From Dipteronia dyeriana (Eukaryota > Streptophyta > Magnoliopsida > Sapindales > Sapindaceae): DNA of 64,000 bases. Made by a program: the position numbers and the translations under genes. Positions within the stretch are counted from its first letter, which is position 1. Each line of letters begins with the position of its first letter. The notes under the pieces are model-generated. The model made no database searches, had not been told where the DNA came from, and saw only the letters and a program-made list of their open reading frames with translations. Below are positions 34,285 through 46,258 of the stretch, piece by piece. Location: positions 64,839,253 to 64,903,252 of the forward strand of contig CM065297.1 of NCBI GenBank assembly GCA_032871835.1, in the 5' to 3' direction.

Positions 34285-35127
34285 TAGGGGTGGGTGAAAA
34301 TCCATTAAACCGAACCGAACCGATCTAATCGGTTTTTTTTTTAGGTTTTTGTTTAAGATCCTGTTCGGTTCGGTTTAAATTATAGACAACCGGATTTCCT
34401 GGTTCGGTATCTAAAATCGAAAACCGAACCGAAAACCCAGTATATAATGAAAAACCTAATTTTTTCCACGCCCATTCTCTCTCAGTTTCAATCTCAGCCT
34501 CTCAACCTCGTCTGAATCCCTAAATCCCTAATTCTCTCAACCTCGTCTCTCATTCTCTTACTTTCACTGTCTCTCTCGCCCGCCGTCCGTCGTCTCTTTC
34601 GTCTGACTTTCTGGTGGCGACGACGTTCTAGCTTGCTCGATGACTTCGACTACGTTCGACGACTTGCTCGACTCTTGGATCGATGTTCTGCCTTTGCCGA
34701 TCCCAAGCTTTGTCAACGATCCCAGACTCCCAGTCCATTAAGCCGACATCGTTTCTCTAAGTACTCCGATTCCGGTATTTCGTTTTCTCTCTTTCTGTAA
34801 TTATCTTGTGTTTGGCTGTCGAGAAACTGCATGAATGATGCAACATACATAATTTCTTTTTGTTCATTTACTTCTTGATTGATTGATCGATGAATATCGG
34901 GAAAATCACTGTATGAGAAACATGTGAAGATATAACATTTATATTAAATTTATGTTATTTTTATTGATTACTTTTGAGGCAGTCAAGTAATAGTAATTTT
35001 GATTTTTATTAAAAAAAATTAATTTATCAGTAGAACAATCTAAATCATTATAAGGTTTATGTGATGGGAAAATGAGAGATTTAATTTAATGGGAGATTTA
35101 ATTTAATCTCTTTGTGGGTCTATTTCT

Positions 35128-35178
35128 CACTCACTCACTCACTCACTCGGCAATTTACAGACCATTTTTTATTTTATT

Positions 35179-35248
<70 letters not shown>
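35128..35248. repeat. (CTCA)n and (AC)n microsatellites
   Basis: A CACT run around 35128-35148 is followed by an uninterrupted AC run of about 67 bp at 35182-35248, then a short TA run. Confidence 0.95.
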
Positions 35249-35258
<10 letters not shown>

Positions 35259-35681
35259 ATATTGTAGAAGAATTGAATTGATTTATGAAGTTGTGTCAAG
35301 TTGAACGTAGAAAGAGAGGAGGTAGGAGATGATAAGAGGAAGAGGGAGGTCAAGCAAATAATTATTTTTTATGTTGAGTTTATTTTTCAATTTATAAAAA
35401 GAAATTGTTGTGGTGATGCGTTTGAGGCTTTTATTTTTATAAAATAATTATAATAATTTTGTTTAAAATAAAAAAAGAAAAGGAATTAATAAAAATAAAC
35501 ATATGTGTGAATCTGGAGAGTTCCTTTTTAGTTTTTATTATGGTTGGATAGGCACTTTGGTTAAGAGTCCACGTGAGGTACTCTATTTTCTTTTTATCAT
35601 TCAATCCATAAAGTCTTTAATGTTGTTGAAGAGTCAAAGTGTTAATCTCTTTAAAAGAGAGGAGTAATCTGTGAACCCAAC

Positions 35682-35697
35682 TTCATTTCACCTGTTG
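35682..35697. repeat. 16-bp TSD of a poly(A) retroposon (second copy 35880-35895)
   Basis: TTCATTTCACCTGTTG and TTCATTTAACCTGTTG flank the insert with one mismatch. Confidence 0.85.
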
Positions 35698-35879
35698 ACT
35701 GTTGTGCATTTTGTTATTTTCTTTCTTATTGTTTGCATTGCTTTGTGGAGCTGATTCTGTTGCTCTAGTTCACTGGGTTGTTCCTTGGTTTGTTTGTGGT
35801 TGTGTTGCTTTCCTCTTTTTGTTGGTTGTGTTGTTTGGCCTTTTGGCTCATTAATAAGATTATCGTAAAAAAAAAAAAA
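35698..35879 (+). mobile_element. Short poly(A) retroposon (SINE-like or truncated LINE), 182 bp
   Basis: The insert is T- and G-rich (TTGTTTGTGGTTGTGTTGC) and ends TAATAAGATTATCGT plus a run of 13 A residues. With a 16-bp TSD this is the mark of LINE-type target-primed reverse transcription. The body matches no SINE I know, and no A/B boxes are clear, so a 5'-truncated LINE 3' end or a short processed RNA is equally possible. Confidence 0.75.
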
Positions 35880-36189
35880 TTCATTTAACCTGTTGTATCA
35901 TGTATTCATGTTCATGTATGCACATTAAAGTAAGAATTGGGTCACTTGGGAGCCGCACGTACGATGTAGTAGGTTGACAACCATGTACATTTGTCTTCTA
36001 TATATTAATTTAACGTTTCAGTCTCAACATTTTGACAACCAGATGTGTTTTGTCTATGTGTGACTTGATCATGTGTTCTCTTTTTGGTTTCTGTAGAGAG
36101 TTTAAGTTCATTGTTGAGCCGGAGGCGTTTCCATACCTGTTGAGATTCCACTCCATAGCTGCTGTCTACTGCTATGTTGAATAAATTTT

Positions 36190-36352
36190 AGTTGTTTTTA
36201 TTTGTATTATAGACTTATTGTTTGTATAATTTGTAGTTTTTATTTGTATAATGGACTTATTGTTTGAATAATTGTTAGTTGTTTTTATTTGTATTATACA
36301 TTTATTGTTTGAATACTTTTTACTTGTTTTTATTTGTATTATGGACTTATGC
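36190..36352. repeat. Tandem repeat, four units of about 42-46 bp
   Basis: TTTTTATTTGTATTAT followed by GGACTTATTGTTTGAATA recurs from about 36191, 36233, 36279 and 36323, near the right end of the hAT-like element. Confidence 0.85.
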
Positions 36353-36596
36353 AGTAATTTAATCATATTCGTCCTAATAGATCCCAACATATGAAAAAGA
36401 GTTTTTTTTTTCAAAATTTCAGACCATAATAGAAAAAACCAAACCGAACCGGTTTAGTTCAATCGGTTTTTGATCGGTTGACAATTGTATATCGGATCCA
36501 ATCGGATCATTTTTTCAAAAATCGAATAGTATCGGTTTTTTATCGGTTCACTCCAAAAGTTAACCGATTCAATCAACGTCCACCCCTAGAAATAAA

Positions 36597-38695
36597 TATT
36601 CACACTTCTAATGCAATTATCTAAAATCAAATATAAATCCATTTTATTACTAATCATAATAAAACAATTATTCCACTATCTCTCCTGATTAATTTTACAA
36701 TTGAATGAGCTTTAATACTATTAGTGGAAAGAGTTAGAAATCCTAGTCAACATTTCTAGGAGAGTTTCTATAATTAGAAACTCAACTCCATATTCTCTAA
36801 CTTTTTCTTTACCACATCATCCCTATAATAAAGTTAGATAATTGAATTGGAGAGAGATTTTCTAATTTTTTAACTAGCTATCCTATATGACACTTAATTT
36901 TCTCCAAATGCATATTTGCATTGGAGATGCTCTTAGAGCATTCATAGTGGTTGAAAATTAGATCCAAATAACCAGATCCACATTTAAGTGGATGTTATTG
37001 GGGGGTACAATGGGACTTGCATAACCAGATCCATTCGTTAGCTCATACTAATTATAAGCTACTATTCTTGCATTTAGGGCACATGTTAATAATGTAGTAT
37101 GGTAGCACTGCCCAATATGTTTCGGTGGAAAATGATGTCATTTAACCGGTGGCAAAACCAGAATACAAAAATAAAAAAAAATTGGGTGGCCAAAATGTTT
37201 TTTTTTTAAAATATTGTGATAATTACATAATTTTATTAATTTTCTTTTTTCATTAATTTTTGGTGCCCTTGCATTAATGTCTCTTTCTAAGTTTGAAAGA
37301 GTAAAAATGTTCCCTTGTTGATAAACTACAAAATTGTCTTCTATTGAAGTTCGCTTTGCATGTAATGTCCCCTGGTGGACTTAATTACCCTTCCCATGTA
37401 AATGTAACTGTAATGACAAAAATACCCACCAACATATGCGTTTCCCACAATTACCATTCCTTTTCCCTCCTTTCTTCCTTCCACGATTAAACTCCTCAAT
37501 TTTGACACTCTAATACAGTCCCCATCTTCCCTCTTCAACTTTTTTGTGTCATCTTCAATATTCCTATTGCATCTCCTTTTTCAATTCTCTAATTCCTTCA
37601 GAATTCACATACTCTTTTTAGTCCGATTTGGTCACCATTTACAAACTCTAAAAATAGAGAGATATAGAGAGAGGCGAGATACAACTACGGGGACAACACG
37701 AGATGATGGGTTGCTCTCTCGAGTCTTCATAAGCTCATTTTAAGCTTGATTTTCAGTCTAACGGGTTTGGTTGGATCAATTTGGTTACATTGAAAAGAGC
37801 TTCGAACAAGTTCCTTTTCCATCATTGGCTGAATGTAAAGAGCTTCCACAACCTTACATGTTTGCTTGATAGATTGAAGGAGTAGAATCCTGAAGTCTAC
37901 TAAGGTATGTCGCCTCCAAAGTTTCCTTATAGATGTGATGATTATGCTGACACAATTTCTGCTATGATTTTGTTAAGCATTTAATATTTAGTTGACACCA
38001 AAACTTGTGATGTTTAGTGTGGAAGTAACATTGTGGGAAAATGTATATTTTTGCGCTCGTCTATGGTGTTGCAAGGAAATATTTAGGTTTTTCTTTTTTG
38101 TTCGTGTGGAAATTATGTTATAGTGCCGGTGAGTGCAAGTGAAAGAATATTGTGAGAAAATGTATATTTGTGCACTGGTCCCCTACGATGTGTTAGTTCC
38201 TTTTGCTTTGCTCCGGTATATTTGTGCACTGGTATATTTCATGTTTTGGTTGCTCATGTGTTGTTATTTCCTATAGCAGTTTGTTTGTTGGAACCCTTCA
38301 CTTCAGAGTACAGATTATGCACCCCTTTATCATTAACCCAAATGAAAGAACGCAACTTAATTCTAGATTGTTGAAGAACATGGTTATTGTTTCCCTATTG
38401 TTGAATTTATTTTTTGTGGAAATTGATTAATCATGTGTTGTTGATTTTGGATAGTTATTTACATTGTTCAACATATCAGTGGAAATAGCATGTAGACAAT
38501 GTCTTTAGCTTTGGTATCATTTGCTTTCTTTCCAAAGTTGTATATAGATCATTTTTTTTGTTCATTCATGATTAATCAATGCTCTTTCTCTCCAATCACT
38601 GTTTAATGCCTTTTTTTTCTCTTTGGTTTATCTATTTTTTTGGTTTGGATAAATGGTTATGTTATGGTTCCATTGTCCTTGTCATGTTTTCTTGG
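36597..38695. other. Intergenic region with MITE-like fragments and decayed MULE 5' sequence
   Basis: At 36918-36955 GGAGATGCTC and GAGCATTCATAGTGG are termini commonly seen on plant MITEs, but I could not pair them with opposite ends. 37260-37480 has CCTGGTGGACTTAATTACCC-type phrases like MULE termini. 38030-38230 contains a local duplication (GAAAATGTATATTT, TTTGTGCACTGGT). No gene is supported. Confidence 0.4.
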
Positions 38696-38714
38696 TGAGG
38701 ATGAAGTGTTGTGT

Positions 38715-38895
38715 GGGGTTTATTTTTTTAGGCTTAAAACCTTTTTGCCAGGGCTTAAGACCCTTTTGCCAGGGCTTGAAATCCTTCTCATTGATTGAAA
38801 TCCTTATACAGGGCTTAAAATCAATGTACAAGACTTTTAAAAAAATTGTCCATGGCTTTAAAAATCCATGACCTGGGCTTCAAAATCAATATTTT
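38715..38895. repeat. Degenerate minisatellite of CAGGGCTTAAAATCC type
   Basis: CCAGGGCTTAAGACCC, CCAGGGCTTGAAATCC, ACAGGGCTTAAAATCA and CCTGGGCTTCAAAATC recur with about 22-40 bp spacing, next to the MULE coding fragment. Confidence 0.75.
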
Positions 38896-39100
38896 TACTT
38901 ACCATTAGGATACAAACAGCTGATTTTAATTGTTTAGAATCCAAAGCAATTGTTTCTATCCTTAGAGGTCAATGTCTTCATTATGGGTTCAGAAATTGAT
39001 CTAGAGATTTCAATTTGGCATTTTGTTATTTTTTATTATTAGATTACTTCATTTCATATGTTATAAACTTTAATAACATTTTTCATGGTCTACGAATACG

Positions 39101-39697
39101 ATGGCTGGCTTCTTAGTGCACTACGATAGACATTGGATTGGTAACCATATGATGGGTCTAATTTCTTTTACATGTAATGAAGACATAGACAAATATAGTA
39201 AATTGGTGGAAACAATATTTCATCGGATTGAGGTTAATAGCGATAGATTCCAGTTAAAGATAAGTTCAGAGCTTATAACTAAGAAATGGAGTTGTACATT
39301 ATCCATTACGACCGATGCTGATGTATCATGTTTGCTTTATCGTAATAAATCTAGTTGGACTGAAACTAGGGTCGAAGTCGTAGAAAAATCTGTATAGCCA
39401 AAGACAACTGAAAATGTCATTCAAACTTCGTTGAAGTAAACAAATACAACAATCCACTCGTGTATACCGTCTACTTTTAAACCTTCTGGTAATTCAGAAT
39501 CCCCAATTGGTACTCCATATTTCAAGTCAGTGAGTGGTAGCAACCAGACGTTTGGGTCCGTGGCTTCCCACGAATTTACATCGGTCAAGAAAGATCGGGG
39601 TACTCCAGCATTGACTAGCAAGCATTCAGAGCCCGAGGTGGATGATTTTGATAGTTATGAAACCTATGATTCAAAGGATGAGTCTGGCAATGACTGG
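39101..39697 (+). pseudogene. MULE (Mutator-like) protein, N-terminal fragment
   Basis: Frame 39101-39397 starts MAGFLVHYDRHWIGNHMMGL and continues SKLVETIFHRIEVNSDRFQL and SITTDADVSCLLYRN. This layout (a small PB1-like N-terminal domain) resembles N-termini of plant MuDR-type transposases. Past the stop at 39397 another frame continues with an acidic tail, KHSEPEVDDFDSYETYDSKD, up to 39697, where repeat B begins. The zinc-finger and DDE parts are not in the window. Confidence 0.6.
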
Positions 39698-41088
39698 TGA
39701 TGTGTGTAAAACCGTAGTTATAAAAACAATACTCGCAAGTGCACGAATAGTGAAGATATCGTACAGCGGCAAGTAATGATCGTTCCCACGAGGACTAGAG
39801 ATTTATCGATTAAAACTGATTCTAATTAAAGCTAAATTAAATTAACAAGAAGATTATTGAGTTTGATTTAAAGCTAAAACTAAATTAAGTTAAAACTAAG
39901 AAAGCAATTGAAAAGATTTGGTTGTGATCAAAGGTGAGAAAGAACCAGGTCATCAATGTTCCCCTACTATGTTTACTCAATGTTTTGAATTAACTGTGAA
40001 AGATATTAATCAAGTTAAGGGTTAGTTCTTATCATAAGTACGATTGTTACCGTATGATCCTTGGATGAATCAAGTGTTCTCAATTACAATTTACCCATAG
40101 ATCAATGGAGCAAACTACAATCGAGAACCTATTAAGTGCAAGAAAAATGAACCAAAACCTATTTGCATAGATCAATGCTAAGATCAGATTTATCCATTCA
40201 ATTGAATATTAATTAAGATTACGTATAGATCAATACTCCAATCTCAATCATTAAATTATCAAAACCCTAAATTCATGCCAACGTATGATCATGCATTAAC
40301 AAGAATAAAGAATAAAGACATAGGATGAATTGATTGAATCAAAACTTAATTTAATTAAATATAGTCAATTCTAACAAAGAGCATTCATAGATGTTCACAT
40401 TGATTCCCCAGTATGGAATTAGTTACATATGACGAAAATATAAAGAGAAGAGAAAGAAACGATAAAACCCATTGAGGCCTCAAACGGATTTTTCAAATCT
40501 TCAATGATGAATTCTTCTTCGTCTTCCAATCTTCAAATGCGCAACTATGAATGAAAGAATTGTTATGTGTTTTAAAAGATATTGAGAGGTGATGTTCACT
40601 GATTCTCCCTTTGGAAAAATCGATAACTATGTAAATATAGGTTCAATTTAAAATAGGGTTCAGAATTTCCAAAACAACAAGGAATACGCACGACCGCTCC
40701 CTTAGATCGCGACACGGATAGCTTGCTCAGACCGCGGTGCATGAAGCGAATTGCTCTCTGTGAAGTTCCGCGGTGTAGACCGCTCTAGAGGCACGACCTA
40801 GGCAGCGGTACAGACCGCAGCTATATAAGGTGTCTAGTATGTGATTCTCCGCTCTTTAGACCGCGGTGCAGGCTTTGCTTGGGCAACGACCTTCACATCG
40901 GTAATTGACAAAATTGTCCTTATTTGCTTCAAATCTTCCAAACACAACATTAGAGTCCAATGTACTGAAACATGCTCAATCACACAAATTAAATACCTAA
41001 AAATGCTCAAGAAACAAGCAATTGATCGGAGGAAAGAGGATTAAAAACATATGCAAATAATTACCGATCAAATACCCCAAAACCTATA
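39698..41088. mobile_element. Noncoding inserted repeat B, left part
   Basis: It interrupts the MULE fragment and starts TGATGTGTGTAAAACC. Soon inside is CTCGCAAGTGCACGAATAG, then GCGGCAAGTAATGATCG and CCCACGAGGAC, the same skeleton as repeat A at 4748. At 40685-40880 there is a CpG-rich quasi-palindromic patch (GACCGCGGTGCA twice, CCGCGGTGTAGACCGC, GCGGTACAGACCGC). The end, CCGATCAAATACCCCAAAAC, continues after the Gypsy insertion at 62148. No protein is recognised. Confidence 0.6.
41084..41088. repeat. 5-bp TSD of the Gypsy element, CTATA (right copy CTATC, 62148-62152)
   Basis: Four of five bases agree at the two outer LTR borders. Confidence 0.7.
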
Positions 41089-42279
41089 TGTTAATAGTAA
41101 ATTTTGGCCAGGGGTCAAAGAGAAATTTTTCACTTTCCTGCCTTAAGTCAAAGCTCGTAGTCGATGTTCATGAGACCCGGGTAGACCATAAAGCTACCTC
41201 ACTGGAGCAGGGAAGGTCGACCCGACTTTAAAACTAACAGGAAGCAAGCTAGGCGCGACCAGGACGAGCCCCCACAGGAACACTAGAACCCGAGCTTCTC
41301 GAGGCCACCTATCTGGGAACCTCGGTTCTGAGGTCGAGATCCTCAACCACCCTATGAATGCCATGAGGGTCGATAAGCTCAAGAAACATTCGAAAGAAGC
41401 CCGACAAGCAAAGTGAGCCCCTTCCGGGTTAAGACTTTCAGAGGTCGAACTTAATTCGTAGCCTGAACGAGAAGCCGACCAACCTCTCAATAAGCCAGTT
41501 ATCCCCTCCGTGATTCAAGAAGGAAGGGGGCATCTAAAAGAATCAGATCCGTGTTACCTCTCTGGAATGCCTATCAGGAAGTCCTTTCCAAGCTCCCGAG
41601 AATAGAACCGAAGCATAAATCCATCTGGGACCGAAGCTTAGTCCAGTAAACTCCATGAAGAATCATAACATGAGTGCACACAAGATCATCTCCACGTAAT
41701 GATCAGTATTTACATGCAAGTCAAGAGTTTGATTCTAAAAAGGGAATAAACTTATCTCCGTCAACAATATCATCGAATCCAGTAACAATTCAAATTCAAA
41801 TGACTAATCCCGCTCGATAAGGAGGGAACGGATTCATGGGATCAGGGCAAGATATTTGCAAACTTAAAACCTAATTGGACCATATATATAGGTAATGCCA
41901 AACATGGTAGGGATAGACAGATAATATACAGAGAAAAACATAAAAAGAGATAAAAAGAGAGATAACGATAGATATACGAGAAGAAAAGAAGAGATGCGTG
42001 CCTAAATTATGTATCCAGAACACGGTCGATATTGTTTTCCACTATGCGACAAGTACAAAGCGACCACCTTCTTACGCCCTAGATAATGTATGAGAGAAAA
42101 TTTCATGTAACAGAGTAATCAATAATAAAAGCTCACATTTGATATTGTTATAATCCAGACTCCCTTTACCTCTAAACAGGTCAGGTATCAAAGGTACCGA
42201 CCCCAACCACTACTTTCGTGGAAGTGGTCTCGAGGGTGTTAATAGGAATTTCGCAACCTGAGTGAATTTTCCGTTAACA
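41089..42279 (+). repeat. 5' LTR of the Gypsy element
   Basis: It starts TGTTAATAGTAAATTTTGGC and ends CCGTTAACA. A TATA run (CATATATATAGG) is near 41880 and AATAATAAAAGCTC near 42121 may be the polyadenylation region. It differs from the 3' LTR at many single positions, so the insertion is not young. Confidence 0.93.
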
Positions 42280-42304
42280 CTTTCTGGTGCCGTATGTGGG
42301 AAGC
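42280..42304 (+). other. Degenerate primer-binding region
   Basis: CTTTCTGGTGCCGTATGTGG follows the LTR, the usual Tat-type position and wording of the primer site. I cannot name the tRNA with certainty. Confidence 0.55.
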
Positions 42305-42373
42305 TCTCACACCACAATCTTTATATTCAAAAGTTTATTGTTTTATAGGAATCATAAAGCTCCGCTCCTCACA

Positions 42374-44124
42374 ATGACAACCAGACGCATCAGGAAAACC
42401 TTCTGCTGCGTCGACACGAAAGGTCCAGAAGAAAGGGAGAAAATCCAGGCTCTATAGCCAGGTTCCAGACAGGTCAGCCACTGTGCGGGTTCTGGATCCC
42501 TCTATGGGAAATCAGGTCGAGCTCGACCAATAAGCGGTGGCCTTCGTGGAAAACGTCCACCTTCGACTGCTAGCTGAGGGTATTACTATCCATCAAGCAA
42601 ACCTCTGCAATCAGGGGGAGTCAAGCAGGCCCTGGGCTAGGCAACCCGCCTTTGATTGCCTGGGACCTACCCCCTGGGAGCCAGCTCATAACAGAACAGG
42701 ACTCCCAACCTCGATCTGGGACACGTTAGGACCCATGCCCCCATTCCCGAAGCGCTGCCACGCTACCAACCCAGGCAAGTCAAATCCACGGCGTACGTTC
42801 TTCCCCGAGAGCGGGGAGAGTTTTTCCACCCAACGACTTTGAGGAGGGAAGTGCGAAGTATGGAAGAAGAAAATCAGCAAATCCCCAGAGCAGACCCCCT
42901 CTGAAGAAGAAATCGGGTAGAGGTCGCCAGTTCGTCAGAAGGATCCGATGGCAAGGAAACTGAGATTAACTCAAGGAAATCCGAGAGCAAACGCCTGAGG
43001 GACTAGTTGGCAGAGCTTTAGAAGGAGGTCCAATTGATGAAGAAGGGGAAGTACAAGGAGGACAAGAAAGATCCTCTAAGTGAAATGAATGCTCCCATCA
43101 CCAGAAGGATCCGGGAGGCGGAGCTCCCACCTAAGTTCAAAATGCCAACTGACAGATTCTCCGGGACCGAGGATCCTTTGAGCCACTTTGAGAGTTTCGT
43201 TCAACAGATAAAGGTCCAGAACATGACCAGGGCCACTATATGTCAAATTTTCCCTACTACACTCAAGGATTACGCTAAAACCTGTTTAGGAAACTTTCTG
43301 TCGGTAGTGTGGATTCCTTCACCAAGCTATCGACCGATTTTTGCTCATAATTCCAGGTAGTTAAGCCTAGATTGAATGACCCAATCCATCTACAGTACGT
43401 GATCAAGGAGAGAGAGGAAACCTTCCAGGCTTATATCGAGCGTTTCCATAAGGAAGTCATCTAGATGAGGGTCTTCACCCAGAAAGAAACCCTCGCCAAC
43501 TTCAGAAGGAACCTGTGGGCGGGTAAACTTTTCCAGTCCTTTGCCAAGAGACCTCCAGAAACCTACCAAGAAGCCTATGATCGGGCTCTAGAGCAGGTTG
43601 AGGTCGACGGACAACTTAAGATCAAAATGGAACATGACGACATGAGAGCCGTAAAGCGACAAAAGAAGGAAGATCCCAGACCCGAGCAAGCTCAGAAAAG
43701 CCAGAACAAACCCCCCAATAAGTCGACATACCGCTTTCTCTTTTCTCAACCCAAATCGAAAAGTTATCCAGAAAAACGAACTCCTCCACAAGTTTCACCA
43801 CCTCCCAAGATAGTAGCCCCAATAGAGCGAGATGAGAGGGGGTACGATCATTACACTCCCTTAAATGTATCCCGTGAAACAGTCTATCTCACCATTCGGG
43901 ACAAGGGTTTGCTACAGAAACCCGCTTCCATGAAAGCTTCGGTCGATAAGAGAAATCACTATAAATATTTTGACTTTCATGAGGATGTGGGGCACAACAC
44001 TTCAGAGTGTTACAACCTGCGGAATAAGATCGAGGCTTTGATAAGAGGAGGATGTCTAGTGGAATTCTTACAACAAGTTAGGGAGAGCATTCAGACTGGA
44101 AGGGAAGTGCAAGCCGAGATCTAA
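42374..44124 (+). pseudogene. Gypsy gag
   Basis: Gag builds the particle. It may start at ATG 42374 (MTTRRIRKTF), soon with stops. Conserved capsid wording appears in 43034-43360: LPPKFKMPTDRFSGTEDPLS and HFESFVQQIKVQNMTRATIC, then a frameshift; 43465-44124 gives NLWAGKLFQSFAKRPPETYQ and EAYDRALEQVEVD. The nucleocapsid-like segment YKYFDFHEDVGHNTSECYNL is at the end, followed by EALIRGGCLVEFL. Stops and one frameshift inactivate it. Confidence 0.9.
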
Positions 44125-44399
44125 GAGCATATCGAGAAAAGAAAGGGGGAGCATGCAGATTTGATGCAACAGATTCAGATAATACATACCATCAGTGGGG
44201 GGCCTACTCTGGTTGGCACCTCCAACAGTTCCAGGAAAAACCATGTGAGGAAAGTCTCTCATACGGATGGAGGGCGGGATATCTTCAAGGTCGACCAGAG
44301 ACGGAACAACCCCTCATAGCTGTCACAGATCATTTTCACCGAAGTGGATGTCTACAACACCGTACAGCCTCATGATGACCCCATGGTGATCACGATATA

Positions 44400-44769
44400 G
44401 ATTTCCAACTGCATGGTCCATCGTGTGCTTGTCGACACAGGTAGCAGCTTTGACGTCCTATTTAAAGATACCCTGGAAAAGTTAAACATGAAACAATGAT
44501 GCTACAATAGCTGCACTACTCTGCTATATGGGTTGACTGGGGACTCAATCACACCCGTGGGATCCAAAATCCTACCAGTGATCATCGAAGCCACACCTCT
44601 CCAGTGGAATATCATGACAGACTTTGTGGTGGTGGATACCCCATCGACCTATAATGCAATATTAGGGAGGCCATTTTTATCATCCTTGAAAAGGGTCTTT
44701 TCCATTTACCACAACGTCCTGAAGTTTCCAGTAGAAGACAAGGTGGGGGAAGTTCGGGGTGATAAATAA
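44400..44769 (+). pseudogene. Gypsy aspartic protease
   Basis: VHRVLVDTGSSFDVLFKDTL carries the DTGSS active site. After a stop near 44498, frame 44533-44769 continues with TGDSITPVGSKILPVIIEAT, the flap-side region, and STYNAILGRPFLSSLKRVFS, the ILGRPFL block that closes the domain. One in-frame stop breaks it. Confidence 0.88.
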
Positions 44770-45057
44770 GCAGCCATGAGATGCTACACAGTGTCAGCCA
44801 ACCCAACGGCTTTAGCAAAACAACTCGCCCAGGTGACAACGATCCAAGACAGGTCATCCTTTGCATTAAACCTAGGAGATGTAGGGTCCACTGATCATCC
44901 TCAAGACGACCTCATAATGCCCGACAGGGAGGAATAGAGAAGGGAATGGGCCAGTGGCTATCCAGTGGATAAGTTAGAAGAGATTCCTGTCCGAGTGGCC
45001 GATCCCTCGAAGGTCATTGAAATCGAAGCCACCCTTGAGTCGGGAGTGAAATAGGGT

Positions 45058-46258
45058 TTGATCAAGCTCCTCACAGAGTTCAACGACATTTTTTCTCAGA
45101 GTCATGCTGAGATACAAGGGATCCCAATGAGATTGGCTGCTCATCGGATGATAGTGGATCCAACCTTCAAACCTATTAAACAAAAAAGATGCCACTTTAA
45201 CACCTTAAGAATTGCTGCGGTTCAGGAAGAGGTGGACAGACTTACCCGGGAGGGCTTGATCCGAGAAGCACGTTATCCAGAGTGGATCGCCAACATGGTC
45301 ATGGTCACAAAGGCAAATGGAAAGTGGCGCATGTGTGTTGATTATACCGACCTCAACCAGGCATGCCCGAAGAACAACTTTTATCTACCAAAAAATTGAC
45401 GTATTTTCAGGGTACAATCAAATTATGAAGCACCCTGCGGACCTGGAAAAGACCAGTTTCATCACATCGTGAGGTTTGTACTGCTACAAAGTGATGCCTT
45501 TTGGGCTCAAGAACGCTGGAGCTACATATCAGCGGCTAGTCAATCGGTTGTTTAAGCCAGAAATTGGGAGGTCGATGGAGGTGTTTATTGACGACATGAT
45601 CACCAAGTCTTCAACCTCGGAAGGCCATCTGGGCGACCTTCGTAGAACCTTTATGATCCTAAGGGAGAACCAGATGAGATTGAACGCTTCCAAATGCGCT
45701 TTTGGGGTAACTGCATGGAAGTTTCTAGGCTTCATGGTCCATGAGAGAGGCATAGAGGCCAACCCGAAAAAGATCATGGCTATCCTGGATCTAGAATCCC
45801 CCATGTCTCTTAAACAGGTTCAAGCCTTGACGGGGCAGGTGGCAACGCTCAATTGGTTCATCTCTCGGTCTACCGACAAGTGTCTCCCATTCTTCAAAGC
45901 CATTAAGCAGGGAAGAAACATGAAATGGGATCAGAAGAGTGAACAAGTTTTTCAAGCCTTGAAAAAATACCTGTCAAGCCCTCTACTGCTGGTTAAGCCA
46001 AGTCCTGGAGAAGAGCTTCAAATCTACTTGGCCGTTTTAAAAACCTCCGTAAGCAGGGCCTTGGTCAAGGAATGCAGGGATAGGGTCCAGCGGCCTATTT
46101 ACTACGTAAGTCACGCTCTAACTAAGACCGAAAAGAACTATACCATGTTGGAGAAGCTCGCTTATGCCTTGGTGACCTCGACAAAAAAGCTTCGTCCCTA
46201 CTTCCATGCCCATTCAATAGCAATGGTGACGGACCAACCCTTCCGTCAATTCTTATAA
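45058..46258 (+). pseudogene. Gypsy reverse transcriptase with internal deletion
   Basis: Frame 45058-45399 has LIREARYPEWIANMVMVTKA and GKWRMCVDYTDLNQACPKNN. At about 45400 a deletion of roughly 60 bp removes the segment that normally links to FSGYNQIMKHP. Frame 45476-46258 then gives YCYKVMPFGLKNAGATYQRL, EVFIDDMITKS (the active site reads FIDD instead of the usual YVDD), FLGFMVHERGIEANPKKI and KTEKNYTMLEKLAYAL. Stops at 45397 and near 45469 also break it. Confidence 0.92.

Larger units (their letters stand above)
34285..36588. mobile_element. Non-autonomous hAT-like element, 2304 bp
   Basis: The ends are TAGGGGTGGGTGAAAATCC and, inverted, TAGGGGTGGACGTTGATTG. TAGGGGTGG is a common hAT terminus and the flanks form an 8-bp TSD. 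Subterminal regions are dense in CCGAACC/GGTTCGG motifs (34305-34445 and 36435-36560), typical transposase-binding sites. There is no transposase. A GC-richer, pyrimidine-rich block at 34480-34760 (CTCTCTCGCCCGCCGTC) resembles a 5' leader of a plant gene. Confidence 0.85.

Noticed and set aside
36172..36414. Minus-strand frame with repeated SIIQIKTT peptide
   Set aside because: It is the translation of a noncoding 42-46 bp tandem repeat near the hAT-like end.
36915..36960. MITE termini GGAGATGCTC and GAGCATTCATAGTGG
   Set aside because: Typical terminus wording, but I could not find partner inverted ends or TSDs.
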